Shown here: piece by piece, positions 32,842 through 45,245 of the stretch
Position numbering within the stretch: the stretch's first letter is position 1
Layout: each line of letters begins with the position of its first letter
Assembly: GCF_020217425.1 (NCBI RefSeq)
Contig: NZ_CP084090.1
Coordinates: 1,860,001 to 1,924,000 of the forward strand
Reading direction: 5' to 3'
DNA length: 64,000 nt
DNA from: Halomicrobium urmianum
GTDB taxonomy: Archaea > Halobacteriota > Halobacteria > Halobacteriales > Haloarculaceae
Position numbers and translations under genes: made by a program
The notes under the pieces: model-generated
What the model was told of the DNA's origin: nothing
The model's database searches: none
The model's input: only the letters and a program-made list of their open reading frames with translations

Positions 32842-34580
32842 TGCCCGTCGTCGACGTCGACCCCGACGAGCTGCGCCGTCTGACCGGCAAGGCGGAGAAG
32901 GACGACGACGAACTCCGCAGCGACCTGTTCTCGCTGGGCCTGGAGTTCGAGGGCCGGACCGAGGACGACGAGTTCCAGCTGGAGTTCGCGCCCGACCGCC
33001 TCGACCGCCTCTCCGTCGAGGGCATCGCCCGCTCGCTGCGCTACCACTACGGCGAGGACCGGGGCGTCTATATCCCCAACACGAACGAGCCGGAGTGGAC
33101 GATCGAGGTAGAGGACCAGCCCGAGGAGCGGCCCTACGTGACGGGCGCTGTCGTCCGGGGGCTCGACCTCGACGAGCGCTCGTTGGAGTCGCTCATCCAA
33201 CTCCAGGAGAAACTCCACGCGACGATGGGCCGCCAGCGCGCCAAGGGCGCCATCGGCGTCCACGACCTGACGATGCTGAAAGGCGAGGCGGCCGTGGACG
33301 GGAGCGGGAAGTCCATCCGCTACACCAGCGTCGACCCCGACGAGGAGCGGTTCGTCCCGCTCGACAGCGACCAGGAGATGACGCCCGCCGAGGTGCTGGA
33401 AGAGCACGAGACCGGCGAGAAGTTCGCCGACCTCGTGGCCGAGATGGACCGCGTGCCCGCCATCTACGACGGCATCGGTCTGTTCTCGTTCCCGCCGGTG
33501 ATCAACGGCCGCCGGACGGAGGTCACCACGGACTCGCGGGACCTCTTCGTCGAGATGACCGGCACCGACCAGTGGACGGTCGACCACATGCTGAACATCG
33601 TCTGCTACGCGCTCGAGGCGCGGGGCGGCCAGGTCGAGCGCGTCGAAGTGGAGTACGGGACCGACGCCCCCGGCGACTACGCCGGCCGCACGCTGGACCG
33701 GCCCGACTTCGCGGTCAGGACCAAGACGGTCACCCACGACCGGATCGAGTCCGTCCTCGGCGTCGAACTGGATCCCGAGGCGGTCGTCGACTACGCCGAG
33801 CGGGCCGGCCTCGACGCAGAGGCCGACGGCACTGGCAGCCTCTACGAGGTGGAGATCCCGCCCTACCGCGTGGACGTCCTCCACCCGCTGGACGTCATCG
33901 ACGACATCGGGCGCGCGCTCGGGTTCAACGACCTCGAACCGCGCTACCCCGACGTCTCCACGGTCGGCGGCCGTCACGAGCGCTCCCGGCTGGAGGACGC
34001 CGCCCGCGACGCGCTGGTCGGCCTGGGCTTCGAGGACCTGCTGAACTTCCACATGATCAGCGAGGAAGAGAACTTCGAGCGGATGAACCTCCCCGCGTCC
34101 GGCGAGAGAGAGGGTGACGTCCTCGGCGCCACCGACCCGGTCACCATCCGCGAGCCCTACAGCGAGGACTACACCATGCTCCGGACGTGGGCGCTGCCCT
34201 CCATTATGATGGTCCTGGAGAACAACACCCACCGCGCCTACCCGCAGGACCTCGTGGAGATCGGCCTCGCCGCACACGTCGACGAGTCGGAGAACACCGG
34301 CGTCGCCGAGCGCCAGACGGTCGCGGGCGCACTCGCTCGCACGGACGCCTCCTACGAGGACGCCAAGGCGCGCCTCCAGGCCATCGCCGAGGCCTTCGGG
34401 ACGGACCTCGAGACGCCGCCGACCGAGCACCCGACGTTCATCGACGGCCGCGCCGCCGAGGTCGTCCTCGACGGCGAGTCCGTCGGCGTCGTCGGCGAGG
34501 TCCACCCGAAGGTGCTCGTCGAGCACGATCTAGAGTTGCCCGTCGCGGCCTTCGAGTTCCGGCTGGACGGGCTAGAGTAG
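32841..34580 (+). CDS. pheT: phenylalanyl-tRNA synthetase beta subunit
   Basis: 579 residues, the short archaeal type. It contains the B3/B4 editing region (about residues 90-260, with PPVINGRRTEVTTDSRDLFV) and B5/B6 and class II-like domains at the C-terminus (EVEIPPYRVDVLHPLDVIDD, LRTWALPSIMMVLENNTHRA). It forms the alpha2-beta2 enzyme with pheS and provides proofreading of Tyr-tRNA-Phe. Translation is coupled to pheS by a one-base overlap. Its last codons overlap the left end of palindromic element copy B. Confidence 0.95.
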   Translation: MPVVDVDPDELRRLTGKAEKDDDELRSDLFSLGLEFEGRTEDDEFQLEFAPDRLDRLSVEGIARSLRYHYGEDRGVYIPNTNEPEWTIEVEDQPEERPYVTGAVVRGLDLDERSLESLIQLQEKLHATMGRQRAKGAIGVHDLTMLKGEAAVDGSGKSIRYTSVDPDEERFVPLDSDQEMTPAEVLEEHETGEKFADLVAEMDRVPAIYDGIGLFSFPPVINGRRTEVTTDSRDLFVEMTGTDQWTVDHMLNIVCYALEARGGQVERVEVEYGTDAPGDYAGRTLDRPDFAVRTKTVTHDRIESVLGVELDPEAVVDYAERAGLDAEADGTGSLYEVEIPPYRVDVLHPLDVIDDIGRALGFNDLEPRYPDVSTVGGRHERSRLEDAARDALVGLGFEDLLNFHMISEEENFERMNLPASGEREGDVLGATDPVTIREPYSEDYTMLRTWALPSIMMVLENNTHRAYPQDLVEIGLAAHVDESENTGVAERQTVAGALARTDASYEDAKARLQAIAEAFGTDLETPPTEHPTFIDGRAAEVVLDGESVGVVGEVHPKVLVEHDLELPVAAFEFRLDGLE

Positions 34581-34657
34581 AAATTGAAACTATTTACACA
34601 TCGAAGGGCATCACGGGTGCCCCTCGAGTGTGTCAGTGCGTTCAATTTCTACTATAG
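34572..34657. repeat. 86-bp imperfect palindromic element, copy B
   Basis: Ends are CTAGAG and CTATAG, with a central GGGCATCACGGGTGCCC hairpin core and arms GTAGAAATTGAA / TTCAATTTCTAC that are exact reverse complements. It matches copy A (17232-17317) in inverted orientation over its full length at about 77 percent. Its left end contains the pheT stop codon. Confidence 0.75.
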
Positions 34658-34669
34658 AGTCGGGACCGC

Positions 34670-34714
34670 GAACGAGCGAAGCGAGTGAGCGGCTTTTTTC
34701 GCCCACGTTTTTTG
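34670..34714 (+). terminator. T-rich terminator region after pheT
   Basis: Two T runs (34694-34699 and 34708-34713) follow a GAGCGAAGCGAGTGAGCGGC stretch. Archaeal termination at poly-T needs no hairpin, so these probably end the pheST transcript. Confidence 0.5.
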
Positions 34715-34809
34715 GCCGGGGTTGAGCGCTCGCCTGTGGCGAGCGCGAACCCCCGGTGAAAAAAGGTAGGTTGACAAGACCTATAGCCGTCCGCTCACAC
34801 CGCTGGCGT

Positions 34810-35001
34810 ATGGCCGACGAATCCGCGCTGGAGCGGTTCTCACGGAAGGGCCGGCGAGTCCTGATCGTCGTGTTCCTCCTCGCAGCGCTCGTGGTTGGCG
34901 GCGGGCTCTGGGTGGCGTTCAACGCCGGGCCGCTGGAGGCGACGGCGTACGTGATCCTCTCCTCGATGCTCGTGGGGTTCATCTTCCCGCGGCTGGTCTG
35001 A
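34810..35001 (+). CDS. small two-helix membrane protein
   Basis: 63 residues: a charged start MADESALERFSRKGRR, then LIVVFLLAALVVGGGLWVAF and ATAYVILSSMLVGFIFPRLV. A hairpin of two membrane segments is predicted. Start at 34810 because GACCTATAGCC lies about 28 bases upstream. Function unknown. It is convergent with pyrD. Confidence 0.6.
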   Translation: MADESALERFSRKGRRVLIVVFLLAALVVGGGLWVAFNAGPLEATAYVILSSMLVGFIFPRLV

Positions 35002-35025
35002 CGGGTGCGCCCCAAGAGAAGCGAC

Positions 35026-36081
35026 CTATTCGAGGTCCGCCCCGACGGCGTCCTCGACCGAGTCGAAGCCGTCTCGCTCCAGTAGCTCCAGCAGGCCCTC
35101 GTTGATCTCCCGGGCCAGGGAAGGCCCCTCGTAGACGAGGGCAGTGTACAACTGGACGAGCGACGCGCCGGCACGGATCTTCCGGTACGCGCCCTCCGCG
35201 GAGGAGACGCCGCCGACGCCGACGACGGGGACGTCGACGCGCTCGGCGACGAACCGGACCATCCGCGTGGCCTCGTCCTCGAGGGGCTTCCCGGAGAGCC
35301 CGCCGGTCTCCGCGCGGTTCTCGCTGCGCAGCGAGGCCGGTCGCTCGGTCGTCGTGTTGGTGGCGACGACGCCCTCGAGCTCGTACTCGCGGACGATGGC
35401 CAGCGCGTCCTCGACGGCGGGCTCGGGCAGGTCCGGCGAGAGCTTGATCAGGAGAGGGGCGGCGCCCGCGTCCCGCAGCGCCTCGACGATGGCCGCCATC
35501 GACTCCCTGTTCTGGAGCTCCTCGAACCCCTGTGAGTTCGGGCAGGAGACGTTGACGACGAAGAAGTCCCCTCCCTCGGCGACGCGCTCGTAGGTGTATC
35601 GGTAGTCCGCCGGAGCGTCGGCCCCGCCGACGTGCTCGCTCTTGGCGACGTTGACGCCCACTGGGACCGGCGCGTCGACCCCGGCGAGGCGCTCGCCGAC
35701 GACGTCGGCGCCGTCGTTGTTCAGGCCCATCCGGTTGATGATGGCGCCGTCCTCGCGGAGGCGGAACATCCGCGGTCGGGGATTGCCGGTCTGGGGCTCG
35801 GCCGTCACGCCGCCGACCTCGACGAAACCGAAGCCCAGCGCCGCGAGCGGACCGGGGACCTCGGCGTTCTTGTCGAACCCGGCCGCGACGCCGACGGGGT
35901 TGGGGAACTCTCGGTCGAAGGCCTCGACAGCGAGGCGGGGGTCCCGGACGCGGTACCGTCGGGCCATCGCCGACTCGACCGGCGTACCGTCCGATGCGCG
36001 GAGCAGGCCGTGGACGATCCCGTGTGCCGTCTCGGCCGGGAGCGAGAAGAGAAGCGGTCGTATCAGATCGTAGCCGTTCAT
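35026..36081 (-). CDS. pyrD: dihydroorotate dehydrogenase, class 2 (quinone-linked)
   Basis: 351 residues. FMN-binding barrel with NPVGVAAGFDKNAEVPGPLA, GFVEVGGVTAEPQTGNPRPR, INRMGLNNDGADVV, the catalytic Ser of class 2 in VVNVSCPNSQGFEEL, LIKLSPDL, TNTTTERP, and phosphate-binding VGVGGVSSAEGAYRKIRAGA. It oxidises dihydroorotate to orotate in pyrimidine synthesis and passes electrons to membrane quinones; the N-terminal MNGYDLIRPLLFSLPAETAH is the helical membrane-contact region. It follows the AbrB-like gene by about 50 bases. Confidence 0.94.
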   Translation of the reverse strand: MNGYDLIRPLLFSLPAETAHGIVHGLLRASDGTPVESAMARRYRVRDPRLAVEAFDREFPNPVGVAAGFDKNAEVPGPLAALGFGFVEVGGVTAEPQTGNPRPRMFRLREDGAIINRMGLNNDGADVVGERLAGVDAPVPVGVNVAKSEHVGGADAPADYRYTYERVAEGGDFFVVNVSCPNSQGFEELQNRESMAAIVEALRDAGAAPLLIKLSPDLPEPAVEDALAIVREYELEGVVATNTTTERPASLRSENRAETGGLSGKPLEDEATRMVRFVAERVDVPVVGVGGVSSAEGAYRKIRAGASLVQLYTALVYEGPSLAREINEGLLELLERDGFDSVEDAVGADLE

Positions 36082-36132
36082 ATCAGTCCCCCGACCCCTC
36101 GGTCCGTGTGCGCGACGCGGCTGATGGTGCTC

Positions 36133-36330
36133 TCAGAACTCGTGTTCGACGTCGTCTGGATCGGCCTTTTGAATGATGATCTTGTTGTCCCGGACGCGGA
36201 CGAACACCTCGTCGCCGATCTCCATGCCCGCGACGGCAAGCTCGTCTTCGTGAATGTTGATGTGGACGTTGTGGTACTCGCCATCTTCGTCTTTGGCGCC
36301 ACTCGGGCTGAGCTTCTTCTTTCGCACCAT
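36133..36330 (-). CDS. AbrB/SpoVT-type swapped-hairpin protein
   Basis: 65 residues: MVRKKKLSPSGAKDEDGEYH, NVHINIHEDELAVAGMEIGD, EVFVRVRDNKIIIQKADPDD. The VxI...GDEVFVRVxxNKIIIQK pattern is the AbrB/MazE beta-hairpin fold that dimerises to bind DNA. It probably regulates transcription. Tight co-direction with pyrD suggests one transcript, but a specific link to pyrimidine genes is not shown. Confidence 0.75.
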   Translation of the reverse strand: MVRKKKLSPSGAKDEDGEYHNVHINIHEDELAVAGMEIGDEVFVRVRDNKIIIQKADPDDVEHEF

Positions 36331-36553
36331 CGCGCTATCCTACCCGTGCTTCGCCGCAGGACACACTTAAGTCTACCGTGCGAATCCCGGCGCGTGCGAT
36401 GGGCCGCTGGCGCGCGCCGTCGACGGCGGGGGAGTTCGCCGATATCGGGCCCGTTCTATTTCTAATATATAATTGTATCGCCCAGACAGGACCCAATCGG
36501 GGGGTATTTTTATGTGGGGTCGTGTGTTGAGTTGGCATGGAGCGGTGAAAACC

Positions 36554-36865
36554 ATGGCACGCGACAAGGACAAGCGCAATTTCGCGCTCCGAACCGAGGA
36601 CGGTGACGAAACGAGCGTCTTCTCCGGTGGGACGCCGCGGCAGGCAGCACTGAAGGCAGCCCGCCGACTGGACCCCGCCGACAGCGAGGAAGACGCGAAT
36701 CCGGAGGAACTACGCCTCCGTGAGAAGGGAACCCACAAGGTCCACATCTACGAAGGCTGGGCCTGGGAGGAAGAGGCACCCAGCGACAAGCCGGACTGGA
36801 TGCCGGGCGACATCACCAAGGGCAACGTCTCGAAGCAGGGCGTCGAACACCTGGACGAGATCTAG
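36554..36865 (+). CDS. non-histone chromosomal protein MC1
   Basis: 103 residues: MARDKDKRNFALRTEDGDET, SVFSGGTPRQAALKAARRLD, then EELRLREKGTHKVHIYEGWA and DKPDWMPGDITKGNVSKQGV. This is the MC1 family of monomeric DNA-bending chromosomal proteins of haloarchaea and Methanosarcina. Start at 36554. Upstream are two A/T-rich boxes, TTTCTAATATATAATTG (36457-36473) and GGGTATTTTTATG, suggesting strong or dual promoters. It lies just before the rRNA operon. Confidence 0.92.
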   Translation: MARDKDKRNFALRTEDGDETSVFSGGTPRQAALKAARRLDPADSEEDANPEELRLREKGTHKVHIYEGWAWEEEAPSDKPDWMPGDITKGNVSKQGVEHLDEI

Positions 36866-37107
36866 CCCCGCGAGCGACCTTTCTCGGTCAGCCGACGCCG
36901 ACCAGCGACGGCACTGTCCCGGGAGACATATCCCTCTCGCGTGGCCACGCATACGTGCGCGGCATCACCCAGTCAGACCCGACGCCCGACGCGAGGGATG
37001 ACCGACTGGCCTCCGACCGCGCTACATTCTCAGATGACGCGCCACCGCGACGACTTCTGTATCAGCCATCGGGGCGTGTAATCGCATGACGAAGCGGCTA
37101 CCGAACG
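36866..37107. other. intergenic region upstream of the rRNA promoters
   Basis: About 240 bases after the MC1 gene with no credible ORF, repeat or hairpin. It probably contains the MC1 terminator and distal rRNA control sequences. Confidence 0.4.
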
Positions 37108-37386
37108 TTACGCTTAAGCATCCCAGCGCTTTCCGAACGAGTACGAAGCGGCACGGGACAGACGAACCCCGTCGGGCTTCACCCACCTCCGACCTCCCGG
37201 TCGACGAGACGCGTCGGGGGCGATTGCAACCAACTCTCGTCGTGTGGTTCCGACGGGGTCGATCCGACGCCCTTAAGTGAAACAGGGCACTCCGGGTCGA
37301 ATGCGAACGAAGTCCGGCCGGGCCACCCCGGCCGACACGGACTGACCGGCGTCCCATCGCCGGACGGAAGTCGAAGCCCTTATGAG
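37108..37386 (+). promoter_or_regulatory. three rRNA operon promoters
   Basis: Three similar boxes precede the 16S gene: CGCTTAAGCAT (37111), CCCTTAAGTGA (37270) and CCCTTATGAGG (37377). Their CTTA(A/T)G cores fit the TATA-like elements of the tandem promoters known upstream of haloarchaeal rRNA operons. Spacing is about 160 and 107 bases. Confidence 0.65.
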
Positions 37387-37460
37387 GGCTTCGACACTAC
37401 GTTCAAGTCCGAGGAAATGAGGATTCCACCCCTGCGGTCCGCCGTATAGATGGGATCTGA

Positions 37461-37478
37461 TGTTAGCCCTGGTAGTTC
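37461..37478 (+). other. 16S processing stem, 5' arm
   Basis: TGTTAGCCCTGGTAGTTC is the exact reverse complement of GAACTACCAGGGCTAACA at 39125-39142. The two arms enclose the 16S RNA and form the long helix in which archaeal pre-rRNA is cut by the tRNA-splicing endonuclease. Confidence 0.8.
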
Positions 37479-37575
37479 GGTGACACTCGGTCGGCGAGTG
37501 TCGTCGGACGCTCTTCGATAGCGACCACACCCTTTGGGTGTGATCCCGCCTAACCTCCTGGCTCTGCCGGGAGAC

Positions 37576-39048
<1,473 letters not shown>

Positions 39049-39124
39049 ACTGACCGGGACCTGGCCTTCGGGCCAGGCCCACCTTTGGCGGGGCGTCCGA
39101 GGACCTCGCCGACCGGGCACCTAT

Positions 39125-39142
39125 GAACTACCAGGGCTAACA
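39125..39142 (+). other. 16S processing stem, 3' arm
   Basis: Exact reverse complement of 37461-37478; it closes the pre-16S helix just before tRNA-Ala. Confidence 0.8.
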
Positions 39143-39160
39143 CCCTGCGAACCTGACGTC

Positions 39161-39232
39161 GGGCCCATAGCTCAGCGGCAGAGCACCTCCTTTGCAAGGA
39201 GGAAGCCCTGGGTTCAAATCCCAGTGGGTCCA
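39161..39232 (+). tRNA. tRNA-Ala (UGC)
   Basis: 72 bases. Acceptor GGGCCCA pairs with TGGGTCC; D stem GCTC/GAGC; anticodon stem CCTCC/GGAGG with loop TTTGCAA (anticodon TGC); T arm CTGGGTTCAAATCCCAG. No CCA encoded. Its place in the 16S-23S spacer is standard for Euryarchaeota. Confidence 0.97.
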
Positions 39233-39252
39233 TGTCACGTGCCCGTTCCGAA

Positions 39253-39276
39253 CCGTGCCCCTTAAGTGGGGCACGG
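39253..39276 (+). promoter_or_regulatory. spacer promoter within a dyad
   Basis: CCGTGCCCC and GGGGCACGG flank TTAAGT, placing a haloarchaeal TATA-like box at the tip of a 9-base dyad. Internal spacer promoters upstream of 23S are known in haloarchaea, and the box resembles the leader promoters. Confidence 0.55.
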
Positions 39277-39386
39277 CGTACGATTCGGGTACGGAAGACC
39301 GGTGCACCATCCCGTGCAAGCGCGGATGGGAAGGGTCGATGCACGCACCCCTGCAGACCACCTGGGGCGTGTAAATGAAACCGTGT

Positions 39387-39422
39387 GTACGTGCGATCCA
39401 GGCGTCCACTGGACTCGTTCAT
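39387..39422 (+). other. 23S processing stem, 5' arm
   Basis: GTACGTGCGATCCA and TGGACTCGTTCAT, separated by nine bases, pair with ATGAACGAGTCCA and TGGATCGCACGTAC at 42439-42474. The interrupted helix has the two-sided bulge expected of a bulge-helix-bulge target of EndA. Confidence 0.8.
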
Positions 39423-39448
39423 CGAGTCACAACGTCAAGTATCCGAAG

Positions 39449-42362
<2,914 letters not shown>

Positions 42363-42438
42363 ATACCGCATTGTGACTCGAGCGGTGGAGTGAAACCGCT
42401 GGAGCGTTCGTCGCTCCAGTCTTTCGCTCCACCGCGAA

Positions 42439-42474
42439 ATGAACGAGTCCAGGCGCAATCTGGATCGCACGTAC
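42439..42474 (+). other. 23S processing stem, 3' arm
   Basis: Pairs with 39387-39422 in two perfect helices (13 and 14 base pairs) around a nine-base bulge on each side, enclosing the 23S RNA. Confidence 0.8.
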
Positions 42475-42534
42475 GCACGGTGTTCGACCACCGACGGTGG
42501 TCTTCGATCGCGGTTCGATTCCGCGAGTCGGCGT

Positions 42535-42656
42535 TCAGGCGGCCACAGCGGCGGGGCAACACCCGTACCCATCCCGAACACGGAAGTTAAGCCCGCCTGC
42601 GTTCCGGCGAGTACTGGAGTGCGCGAGCCTCTGGGAAATCCGGTTCGCCGCCTACC
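42535..42656 (+). rRNA. rrf: 5S ribosomal RNA
   Basis: About 122 bases. TTCAGGCGGCCACAGCGGCG at the start pairs with CGCCGCC near the end; loop region CCCGTACCCATCCCGAACAC and GTACTGGAGTGCGCGAGCCT are typical of haloarchaeal 5S. Exact ends are uncertain by a few bases. Confidence 0.93.
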
Positions 42657-42671
42657 ACTCATACTTCATCA

Positions 42672-42705
42672 CCCCTCGAACAGCAGCGGCGCTGTTCGGG
42701 GGGTT
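42672..42705 (+). terminator. rRNA operon terminator hairpin
   Basis: CCCCTCGAACAGC pairs with GCTGTTCGGGGGG around AGCGGC and is followed by GTTTCGCATTTCG. It lies 16 bases after 5S. GGTTTCGCATTTCGA-like strings recur at about 42704 and 42746. Confidence 0.6.
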
Positions 42706-42868
42706 TCGCATTTCGAACCCCGGCCAGTCGCCACGCTGGTCGGGATTTCGCATTTCGACTGCGGGTCCACCGGCGAATCGATTCGATACGCAGGTAGTCC
42801 GCATCTGGATTCTATCGTGCCGTGTTAGCGAGTCAACGACTATCTGCGTTTAGAGCGTACTGTCTTCT

Positions 42869-43126
42869 ATGCCCGAGAAGGTCAAACTCAACGAACTCAA
42901 CGAGGTCTTCGGCCGCTTCCAGTATCCGGTAGTACGCGACGACCTGGCGGCCCAGTTGGACGACGTCGTCCTGCGTTACGCCGATGGCGAGGAGGAACTG
43001 CAGGCCGTCCTCGATCGCGTCGACGACCAGAAGTTCGACAGCCGGGACGAGCTCGAGAACTCCATCTACAACGCCCTGCCGACGGAGGCCGTCGGCGAAC
43101 CCGGACAGTCGGAAGGCGAGGGGTGA
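42869..43126 (+). CDS. DUF5789 family protein
   Basis: 85 residues: MPEKVKLNELNEVFGRFQYP, VVRDDLAAQLDDVVLRYADG, LDRVDDQKFDSRDELENSIY and NALPTEAVGEPGQSEG. The pattern is that of the small haloarchaeal DUF5789 family, predicted helical and acidic. Function unknown. An A/T-rich GCGTTTAGAGCGTAC box lies about 20-30 bases upstream. Confidence 0.75.
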   Translation: MPEKVKLNELNEVFGRFQYPVVRDDLAAQLDDVVLRYADGEEELQAVLDRVDDQKFDSRDELENSIYNALPTEAVGEPGQSEGEG

Positions 43127-43237
43127 TCTGGCGGTCGGCACTTCGGTAGCACGCCCGTCCTCCCGGACGTACGCGTCGGCTGACCGGTGATCCGAGACCG
43201 CTACGCTTAAGCGAGTCACCCGGTTAGCTGTGAGTGT

Positions 43238-43313
43238 GCCAAGGTGGCAGAGTCCGGCCTAACGCAGCGGCCTGCAGAGCCGCCCATCGCCGGTTCAAAT
43301 CCGGCCCTTGGCT
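43238..43313 (+). tRNA. tRNA-Cys (GCA)
   Basis: 76 bases. GCCAAGG pairs with CCTTGGC; the anticodon arm CGGCCTGCAGAGCCG presents GCA; T arm GCCGGTTCAAATCCGGC. Preceded by a TACGCTTAAGCGAG promoter-like box about 30 bases upstream and followed by TTTTCTT. Confidence 0.95.
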
Positions 43314-43518
43314 TTTCTTGATTCGACCGGACTGAGAGTCGTGTCTGCCGTCAGCGATTCGAAGTGAGCGAGGAGCTTCCGTGTTAGTTTTCGTACGCGC
43401 GCACGAGTTCCGAACGCCTCGGTAACCGTACCCCCCTGTTCTGCCGATCAACGATACGACGTCGGAAACTCGGTGGCAAAGGTAATCGTTATAGGTCGCC
43501 GCATACGACCGTCGGAGT

Positions 43519-44622
43519 ATGCAACGACGAGCCGCGGCGATATATTTCGTGCTCCTTCTCGTCGTCGGCGTCGGTGCCTACGCGTACATCGACGTCGCCG
43601 AGGGGACCCAGCAACCCGAGTTGGAACTCGAGGGAACGACGCTCGCCGAGGGTGACACAACTACTATCGACGGAGTCGAGTACACGGTGTCTTCACTCGG
43701 CGTCGAATCCGGCGGTGGCGGTGGTCACGGCGGTGGCGGTGGGGCGTCGCCGACGGCCACTATGGCATGGACGAACGACTCCGCGCAGTTCTCCGCTCAG
43801 CTGGCGAACAACGACACTGTCTCGGCCGCGAACGTCGCCTGGGAGGGACAGACCGGTCGCTCCACCGCGGAACTGGACGACGGCTCGACGGTGCAGTTCA
43901 ACGGTTCGGAGTACAGCGTAGCGACCAACGCGTCGGCCGAGTCGCTGACTCTCGAACAGGCCTCGGGCAACGGTAGCGAGTCCTTCGGCGTCGGCGACAC
44001 GGTCCAGTATCAGAACAACGCAACGGTGCTGACGCAGGTCTCCGAGGAGAGCGCGACCCTGGCGTGGGGCGATCAGTACCGGGTCAGCATCCCCAACGAG
44101 TCGGACGTCTCCTCGCTCACGATGCGCCAGGAGATCAACACGACCCAGCGCCTCCTCGCCGACGACGACGTCTACGACCAGACGGTCACCATCAACGGGA
44201 CCGAGTACGTCACCTACCGCGAGAACGACAGCAACGTCCCGCTGAACCAGTACCTCCCCGAGCCGACCACGTCAACCATCGAGGAGGGCGACACGGTCCA
44301 GTATCAGGGTAACGAGACGACCGTGGCCAACGTGACGACCGAGGCGGCCACGCTCGAGTGGGGTGGCACGCGGACCGAAACCGTCGCGCTTCAGGAGGGC
44401 GGTAACGTAACCCTCGCCGGCGGTGGCCAGTACTTCGCCCACTACCCCAATCAGGAGGAAGTCGTCCTCGCTCCGCAGTCGCAGTACGAGAACTACGCCC
44501 AGTGGAACAACGAGGTGGACTACTTCCACGAACGGATCAACGGCCTGTGGGGCGTCGCGATCATCGCGCTGATCGGCGCGATCCTCCTGCTCGGGATGGC
44601 CCTCATGCCCGTCCGGGGCTGA
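43519..44622 (+). CDS. membrane-anchored surface protein with repeated beta units
   Basis: 367 residues. The N-terminal MQRRAAAIYFVLLLVVGVGA is a membrane anchor or signal, and LWGVAIIALIGAILLLGMAL near the end is a second membrane segment, placing about 290 residues outside. The outer part repeats the sense 'GDTVQYxxN-x-T-x-V-x5-ATL-x-WG' at least twice (QNNATVLTQVSEESATLAWG and QGNETTVANVTTEAATLEWG) and has a Gly/His tract. Many Asn-x-Ser/Thr sites could be glycosylated. Function unknown. Confidence 0.65.
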   Translation: MQRRAAAIYFVLLLVVGVGAYAYIDVAEGTQQPELELEGTTLAEGDTTTIDGVEYTVSSLGVESGGGGGHGGGGGASPTATMAWTNDSAQFSAQLANNDTVSAANVAWEGQTGRSTAELDDGSTVQFNGSEYSVATNASAESLTLEQASGNGSESFGVGDTVQYQNNATVLTQVSEESATLAWGDQYRVSIPNESDVSSLTMRQEINTTQRLLADDDVYDQTVTINGTEYVTYRENDSNVPLNQYLPEPTTSTIEEGDTVQYQGNETTVANVTTEAATLEWGGTRTETVALQEGGNVTLAGGGQYFAHYPNQEEVVLAPQSQYENYAQWNNEVDYFHERINGLWGVAIIALIGAILLLGMALMPVRG

Positions 44623-44707
44623 AAACGACCGTTTTCCGGGCCGATCGGGTGCCGTGCCCGTCTGCTCCGGACTTCTTCGTCTCCGTCACCGGTTCTCGAC
44701 CGCGCTC

Positions 44708-44920
44708 TTACTCGCCCATCCAGCTGAGGTACGCCAGTCCGACGCCGACCACCATCGACAGGAGCGCTCCGAGCACCGTGATGACGACGGGTCCGAGGTT
44801 CGGGTTAGTAGCCCAGGGCGCGCCGAGCAGCGTCCCGAGTCCCATCAGGACGAGGAAGGCGCCGGCGGCGATGCCAAGCGGTTCGAGTGCGTCGTCGAAG
44901 TGGTCCGTGACTGCGTTCAT
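44708..44920 (-). CDS. small two-helix membrane protein
   Basis: 70 residues: MNAVTDHFDDALEPLGIAAG, LVLMGLGTLLGAPWATNPNL, VVITVLGALLSMVVGVGLAY. Two membrane segments are joined by a short loop. Start at 44920; longer frames upstream run into the tRNA-like repeats. It is convergent with the surface-protein gene. Function unknown. Confidence 0.6.
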   Translation of the reverse strand: MNAVTDHFDDALEPLGIAAGAFLVLMGLGTLLGAPWATNPNLGPVVITVLGALLSMVVGVGLAYLSWMGE

Positions 44921-44998
44921 AGTCGTTCGCTCGTCAGTGAACGTGGTAAATCGATTGGTTCCTGTCGGGCGCGGTACGTGGGACTCTCCGTGAAGCGC

Positions 44999-45209
44999 GC
45001 CGGGAGGGACTTGAACCGGAGCCAGACGGTCGGCCTCGCTCCACTCAGCCGCTGCGACTGGCAGGGCTCGAGTCCTTCCTGCCGGTTCACTCACCGCGTC
45101 GCTGACGCTCCGCGGTTCGTTGCACGAGCCGGGAGGGACTTGAACCGAGTGGAGACGGTCGGCCTCGCTCCGCTCGGCCGCTGCGACTCCCCGGGTTCAA
45201 GTCCTCCAT
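44999..45209. repeat. two palindromic units built from the tRNA-Lys 3' end
   Basis: GCCGGGAGGGACTTGAACC, the complement of the tRNA-Lys T arm and acceptor, recurs at 44999-45017 and 45128-45146 besides its place in the tRNA (45249-45267). In each extra unit it is followed by GACGGTCGGCCTCGCTCC, then by CCGCTGCGACT, and then by an inverted T-arm copy (GGCTCGAGTCCTTCC at 45065; GGGTTCAAGTCCTCC at 45193), making hairpin units of about 80 bases. The repeat spacing is 129 and 121 bases. Confidence 0.75.
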
Positions 45210-45245
45210 GACCTCTCCGCTCCTCACGTCCGTTCGTCGCAGGAG

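Noticed and set aside
44999-45209. Additional degenerate tRNA-Lys genes
   Set aside because: Only the T arm and acceptor end recur; there is no D arm or anticodon arm, so no cloverleaf can form.
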